Of a DNA stretch of 64,000 nucleotides, positions 59,435-64,000 are shown piece by piece. Within the stretch, counting starts at the first letter, position 1. Each line of letters starts with the position of its first letter. Origin of the DNA: Peromyscus leucopus (lineage: Eukaryota; Chordata; Mammalia; Rodentia; Cricetidae). Location: the NCBI RefSeq assembly GCF_004664715.2, contig NC_051066.1:82423735-82487734 (forward strand). Reading direction: 5' to 3'. A program made the translations under genes and the position numbers. The notes beneath the pieces were generated by a model. That model did not search any database. It was given only the letters and a program-made list of their open reading frames with translations, and was not told the DNA's origin.

Positions 59435-62395
59435 TTTTTTCTTTTACTGAAAATAGATTCTTTTATCATGAAATATATCCTGATTATAGTTTTTCCTCCC
59501 TTTAGCCCTCCCAGTTTCTCCCCACCTTCCCTAGCCCTGGATCCATTCACTTTCTACTCTATTTAGAAAATAACAGGTTTCTAAGAGATAACAACCCAAC
59601 ATGACAAAATAAAATATAATGAGATAAAGAAAACAGTATTATATCGAAGTTGGACATGGCAACCCAACAGGAGGAAAAGAGTCCCCAAAGCAGGCACCAG
59701 AGGCATAAACAGGAGGAAAAGATTCCCAAGAGAAGGCATAAGAGTCAGAGACCCACTCATTCTCACAGTCATCAGTCCCATAAAAACACTAAGCTAATAG
59801 CTATAATATATATGCAGAGAACCTAATACAGACTCATGTAGGCTCTATGTATGCTGCTTCAGTCTCTGTGAGCTCATATGCACCTTGTTTAGTTGATTAA
59901 GAGGGCCTTGTTCTCCAAGTGTCCTTCATTCTCTCTGGCTCTGGCTCTTCAATCTCTCACCCTCCTCTTCCACAGGATGCCCTGAGCTCTGAGGGAAGGG
60001 ATTTGATGGGATCTGTCAATTTAAACTCTTTCTCTTTATAATGATCTATAGGTATAGCAGGATATCATTAAGAACCATTTGTTTGTTTGTTTGTTTGTTT
60101 ATGTATCTATGTATCTATCAATCTATTTATCTATTTTGACCAGTAGTGTTTGGTTTTACCCTAGATTACTGGGTTATCTAGTCTTTAGTTCTTGGTTATC
60201 CAGGCAGTGCTGGGCATGGGTTACTTCACATGGAGTGAGCCTTAGATCAAATTAGACATTGGTTGACTACTTCCATAGATTCTGTGTCACCATTGACCTA
60301 GTATATTTTGCAGGCAGGACATACTGAAGATCAAAGGTTTTGTTGCTGGGTTGGTGTCCATGTTACTCTTTCAGTAGCCTGTAGAGTACCTTCCCACACC
60401 AAAATGACTAAAATGTAAGGGTGAGTGAGGACTCCATGTAGACACTAGCTTGACTTCTCCATGTTCAATGAATTATATGTATGTTGTTCTTAGCAATGGG
60501 CCCCACTGTCAGTTTGTGGAGAGCAGTCTTTTGACTTAGCAACAGTCTGGGTTGTTTGGAGATTTCCATGGGACTCCCTTGGACAACAATTCAAATGAAT
60601 GCATTCTGATTCCACCACTGAGAGCCTTGCCTGGATACAAGAGATGGCCAGTTGAGATTCTGTATCCTCCATTAGTTGGAGTCCTCACTAGGATCATCTT
60701 CAGAGATTCCAATAAGTTTTCACTGCACTAGGTTTCTGCAACACCCCCTAGAGCTCCCACAATTCCAGTCATCTCTTCCTCCATCTGACACTTGATTCCC
60801 CTCCTACTCCCATCCCTACCTGCCTCCAGTCCACCAATAAAACCTATTCTATGTCCTCCTCCCAGAGAGATACCTGAGTCCTCCCTAGACCCTTCCTCTT
60901 TACCTAACCTCTCTGAGTCTACAGATTGTAGCTTGGTTATCACTTATATAATGACTAATATTCATGTGTAAGTAAACACATACCATATTCATCTTTCTGG
61001 ATCTGGGTTACCTCATTCAGAAGGTTTTTTTTCTAGTTCATCCATTTGCCTCCAAATTTCATGATGTCATTTTTTTTTAACAGCTATAGTAACAGTACTT
61101 CATTGTGTAAATTTACTATATTTTCTCTATCCATACTTCTGTTGAGGGGCATCTAGGTTGTTTCCAGTTTCTGGCCATTGTGAATAAAGCCACAATGAAC
61201 ATGACTGAGCAATTTTCCTTGTGGTAGGATGGATACTGTGGGCATATGCCCAAAAGTAGTATATATAGCTGGAGTCTTGGGGTAGATCAACTCCCAACTT
61301 TCCGAGGAACCATCATATAGATTTCCATAGTGGCTGTACAAGTTTACATTCCCACCAGCAATGGAGAAGTGTTTCCCTTGCTCCACATCCTCACCAACAT
61401 GAGTTGTCACTCATGCTATTAATTTAGCCATTCTAATAGGTGTAAGAGGAAATCTCAAAGTAATTTTAATTTTAATTTCCCTGATGGCTAGGGATGCTGA
61501 ACATTTAAGTTTTTTTAGCCATTTAATATTCCAATATTGAGAATTCTCTCATTACATCTGTTACCACATTTTATAACTGGATTATTCTGATATCTAATTT
61601 TTGAGTTCTTTATATATTTTGGATATTAGTCCTTTACTATATGTGGAGTTCATAAAAATCTTTTTCCATTCTGTAGGCTGCCATGTTGTCTTACTAATCA
61701 TGTTTATTGCATTACAGAAGCTTTTCAGTTTCATGAGGTCCTATTTATTAATTGTTGATCTTTGTGCCTGTGCTATTGGTGTACTGTTCAGAAAGTTATC
61801 TCTTGTTCCAGTACAATCAAATCTATTCCCCAGTTTCCCTTCTATCAGGTTCATTGTATCTGGTTTTATGTTGAGGTTTTTGGTTCACTAGTACTTGAAT
61901 TTTGTCCAGGGTGATAAATATGAATCTATTTGCATTCTTCTATAAGCACACATCTAGTAAAGCCAGTGCCATTTGTTGAAGATGTTTTCATCTTTTTCAG
62001 TGTATTTCTAGCTTCCTTATCAAAAAGTAGATTTAATATGTGTGTGTAATCATGTTTGGGTCTTCAGTTCCAGTCCATTGATCAAAGTGTCTGTTTTTAT
62101 GTCAATACCATGCGTTTTTTCTTACTGTAATTCTGTAGTACATCTTTAAATCATGAATAGTGGGGCATCTACTAGTTCTTTTATTTTTGAGGATTTTTTA
62201 GCTATCCTGAGTTTTTAGTTTTTGCATATGAAATTGAGAATTGTTCTTTCAAGTCTGATGAAGAACTGTGTTGGAATTTTGATGGAAACTACATTGACTC
62301 TGTAGATTTCTTTTGTTAGAATGGACATTTTTCCTATGTTAATCATCCTGATCCATGAGCATGGGAGTTCTTTGCATCTTGATATCTCCTAGCTC
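59435..62395 (-). mobile_element. L1, antisense, about 3 kb: full 3' UTR plus ORF2 end
   Basis: The 3' end lies at about 59435-59520 (T-rich, then a pyrimidine block). Antisense 3' UTR continues to about 60955, with a GTTT/TATC simple-repeat patch at 60080-60130. ORF2 complement runs from 60955 to about 62395. It is 5' truncated and moderately diverged, and the longest collinear L1 in the window. Confidence 0.88.
60955..62395 (-). pseudogene. L1 ORF2 C-terminal pseudogene
   Basis: The minus strand encodes the region downstream of the reverse transcriptase, including the cysteine-rich end (near 61370-61400, where the frame 61153-61410 reads ASHV/HCGF-like text with shifts). Multiple stops and frameshifts leave only pieces of 85-96 codons. 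Endonuclease and catalytic reverse transcriptase motifs are not present. ORF2's stop would lie near 60955. Confidence 0.8.
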
Positions 62396-62629
62396 AGTAC
62401 ATCCATTTACAGAGAGTGGACCACAGCTCTGAAATGACTTTTTAAAGATTCTGCAGGTTTTAATTATTTAACCTCTTTTTTTCTCCTCAAAAATATTCAC
62501 CCAACCTAAAGACAAATTCCATATCCTATTTAATGTCTTTTGAAATGGGAAGATCCACTTTTAATCTGGAACATACCTTCAGGACCTGGAAGAAGGAAAC
62601 TTTTGTTTTTTATCTACTTGCCCTCACTT

Positions 62630-62815
62630 TTGCTGACAGGTCCATTCCGTCACTGACAATAGAGCCTACTTCTTCAGGGTTCTGGTGTATATGGAAGAGC
62701 AGCTGAGGCACCCAGCCTCATGGACTGAACAGCTACTGGAACTTGGATTTTCCATGGTAGACAGCCATTATTGGAGTAGCTGGACCATGATCCGTAAGCC
62801 ACTCTAACAAATCCG

Positions 62816-62869
<54 letters not shown>

Positions 62870-62935
62870 ATTTGTGGAGGGTGGGTTGTGTATTCTATCA
62901 ATTCTGTTCCTCTAGACAACCCTGACTAATATAGT
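62630..62935 (+). mobile_element. Rodent interspersed repeat with internal (GT)n
   Basis: CATGGACTGAACAGCTACTGG, ATTATTGGAGTAGCTGGACC, GTAAGCCACTCTAACAAATC, the GT run, then TCTGTTCCTCTAGACAACCC and GACTAATATAG. I know this as a recurrent rodent repeat ending, with the GT run sitting at its A/T-rich signal region. Class not assigned. Confidence 0.5.
62821..62868. repeat. (GT)n microsatellite
   Basis: About 24 GT units. Confidence 0.97.
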
Positions 62936-63023
62936 GTCTAATAAAATTCCCAAGGAGCAATAAAAATGAGACATTAAGTAAAAAGAGGAAATAGTGTCAG
63001 AGATTATTATTATTATTTGAAGC

Positions 63024-63183
63024 ATTATCTGGGGAAATGACTCAGTTGTTTAGAGAGCTCATGCCCTCTCAGAGAACATGATTTCTGTTCCCAGGACCTA
63101 TACTGTACAATTTACAACCAGTTATAACTCCAGCTCCAGGGGATCTGAAGCTATCTTCTGGCTTTTGTGGGCATCTTGCACTT

Positions 63184-63234
<51 letters not shown>

Positions 63235-63245
63235 TAAAAATAAAA
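63024..63245 (+). mobile_element. B2/B3-type SINE, sense, with (CA)n tail region
   Basis: A degraded A box (ATGACTCAGTTGTTTAGAG at 63038), a degraded B box (63075-63095), GGATCTGAAGCTATCTTCTG (63140), the CA run at 63185-63230, then AAATTAAAAATAAAATAAAG as tail. Confidence 0.8.
63185..63230. repeat. (CA)n microsatellite in SINE tail
   Basis: About 23 CA units. Confidence 0.97.
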
Positions 63246-63261
63246 TAAAGTTTAGGAGTAA

Positions 63262-63830
63262 ACTAGCACACAAGATAATGGGTTCCATCCCATCACAGTA
63301 TTGTCATAGATACTTTGTTCTGTTTCTCCTCCCCACCTCCTATCCCCATCTGTCCACCTACTTTCCCCTTCCTTCCTTGCAATAATCCATGTTCTGCTTA
63401 CATGTTACCTATTTCCTGTTTCCTTCTCCCTAACCTTCAGAAATCTTTTTCCCTTCATGGTTTTCTTTTTAGTTTCATGGCATATGCCCCCCTCCACACA
63501 CACACACATTAAAATTCAGGATCTACATATTAGAAAACTTATGGTGTTTGTCTGTCTCAATGTGGTATTTTTCCCTCAGTGATTTCCAGTTCCACCCATT
63601 TTCCTGAATTTTTTATATATGAATAAATTCCATTTTGCATATGATGTATCTCCTTTGTGCACTCACTCTAGGAGGATATATAGGCTACTTCCATTTCTTA
63701 GCTACTGTGAATAGTACAACAATCAAGATGGATATGCAAATATCTCATCATAGGCCCTAAAGTGATTTTTGTATGCACTCAGAAGTGCTGCTGATTGTCT
63801 TTTGTAAAAGCCCGTGTAGGTAGTGGGCAT
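63262..63830 (-). mobile_element. Rodent L1 3' UTR and ORF2 end, antisense
   Basis: A pyrimidine-rich 3' UTR complement (63310-63480), a short CA run, GATCTACATATTAGAAAAC, then the ORF2 C-terminal complement (GATTTCCAGTTCCACCCATT at 63581, and CCATTTCTTAGCTACTGTGAATAG at about 63690). Confidence 0.7.
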
Positions 63831-64000
63831 GGGGAGCATGTAGCTAACCTCAGTGATTCAAAGAAGTTAAATCAGTAGGCCCTTCTTGATGAGAGGGATT
63901 TCATATAAGAACTCTATTTTCTGCTGGAATTCCTTGGTCTGAAGTCCCCTGCCTGCCAATTACAATCTTGTGCCTGGTAATTTGGGGAGTGATCTTTCTG

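Overview
The window is nuclear DNA from a rodent, most likely a muroid and possibly a cricetid (hamster, vole or deer-mouse group). Evidence for this is the mix of 7SL-derived B1, tRNA-derived B2 and B4/ID SINEs, many old rodent L1 (Lx-type) 3' ends, class II-style LTRs with 6-bp target-site duplications (TSDs), and long (GT/CA)n tracts. Older L1M, L2 and MIR remnants fit any placental mammal. The species call is an inference. Family names were recognised by eye without a library search, so they are less secure than element boundaries marked by TSDs.

I see no host protein-coding gene, rRNA, functional tRNA, CRISPR array or prokaryote-type system. The only recognisable coding sequence is decayed L1: an inverted ORF1 start at about 24.16-24.39 kb, a frameshifted ORF2 C-terminus at 24.97-25.95 kb, and an antisense ORF2 end at 60.96-62.40 kb. 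The other open frames are short, lack recognisable motifs, and mostly lie in repeats or microsatellites.

Layout. 0-3.4 kb: three antisense Lx L1 3' regions, one split by an LTR with a 6-bp TSD. 3.4-9.7 kb: unique sequence with L1, L2 and B1 fragments. 9.8-12.1 kb: a 2.3-kb retroposed unit with a 17-bp TSD, a GC-rich core of about 250-bp degenerate repeats, and a nested B1. 13.5-15.8 kb: an antisense LTR, then an L1 3' region split by a second LTR. 16-23.9 kb: mostly unassigned, with B2, L2, and an LTR carrying an L1 tail. 23.9-27.0 kb: an LTR split by a heavily rearranged L1. 28.9-30.6 kb: an old L1 split by a younger one. 33.5-35.1 kb: the 3' end of an endogenous retrovirus (ERV) with polypurine tract and LTR. 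36.8-38.9 and 47.5-48.7 kb: antisense L1. 48.8-52.2 kb: a large rodent repeat holding an LTR that itself holds a shuffled L1. 53.3-55.5 kb: an LTR, a rodent repeat and an inverted L1 pair. 58.2-63.8 kb: MIR, a B1 with a perfect 16-bp TSD, a 3-kb antisense L1, B2 and more L1.

Nothing here looks like a new biological system. The main interest is in nested transposon histories and two or three unusual retrotransposition products.
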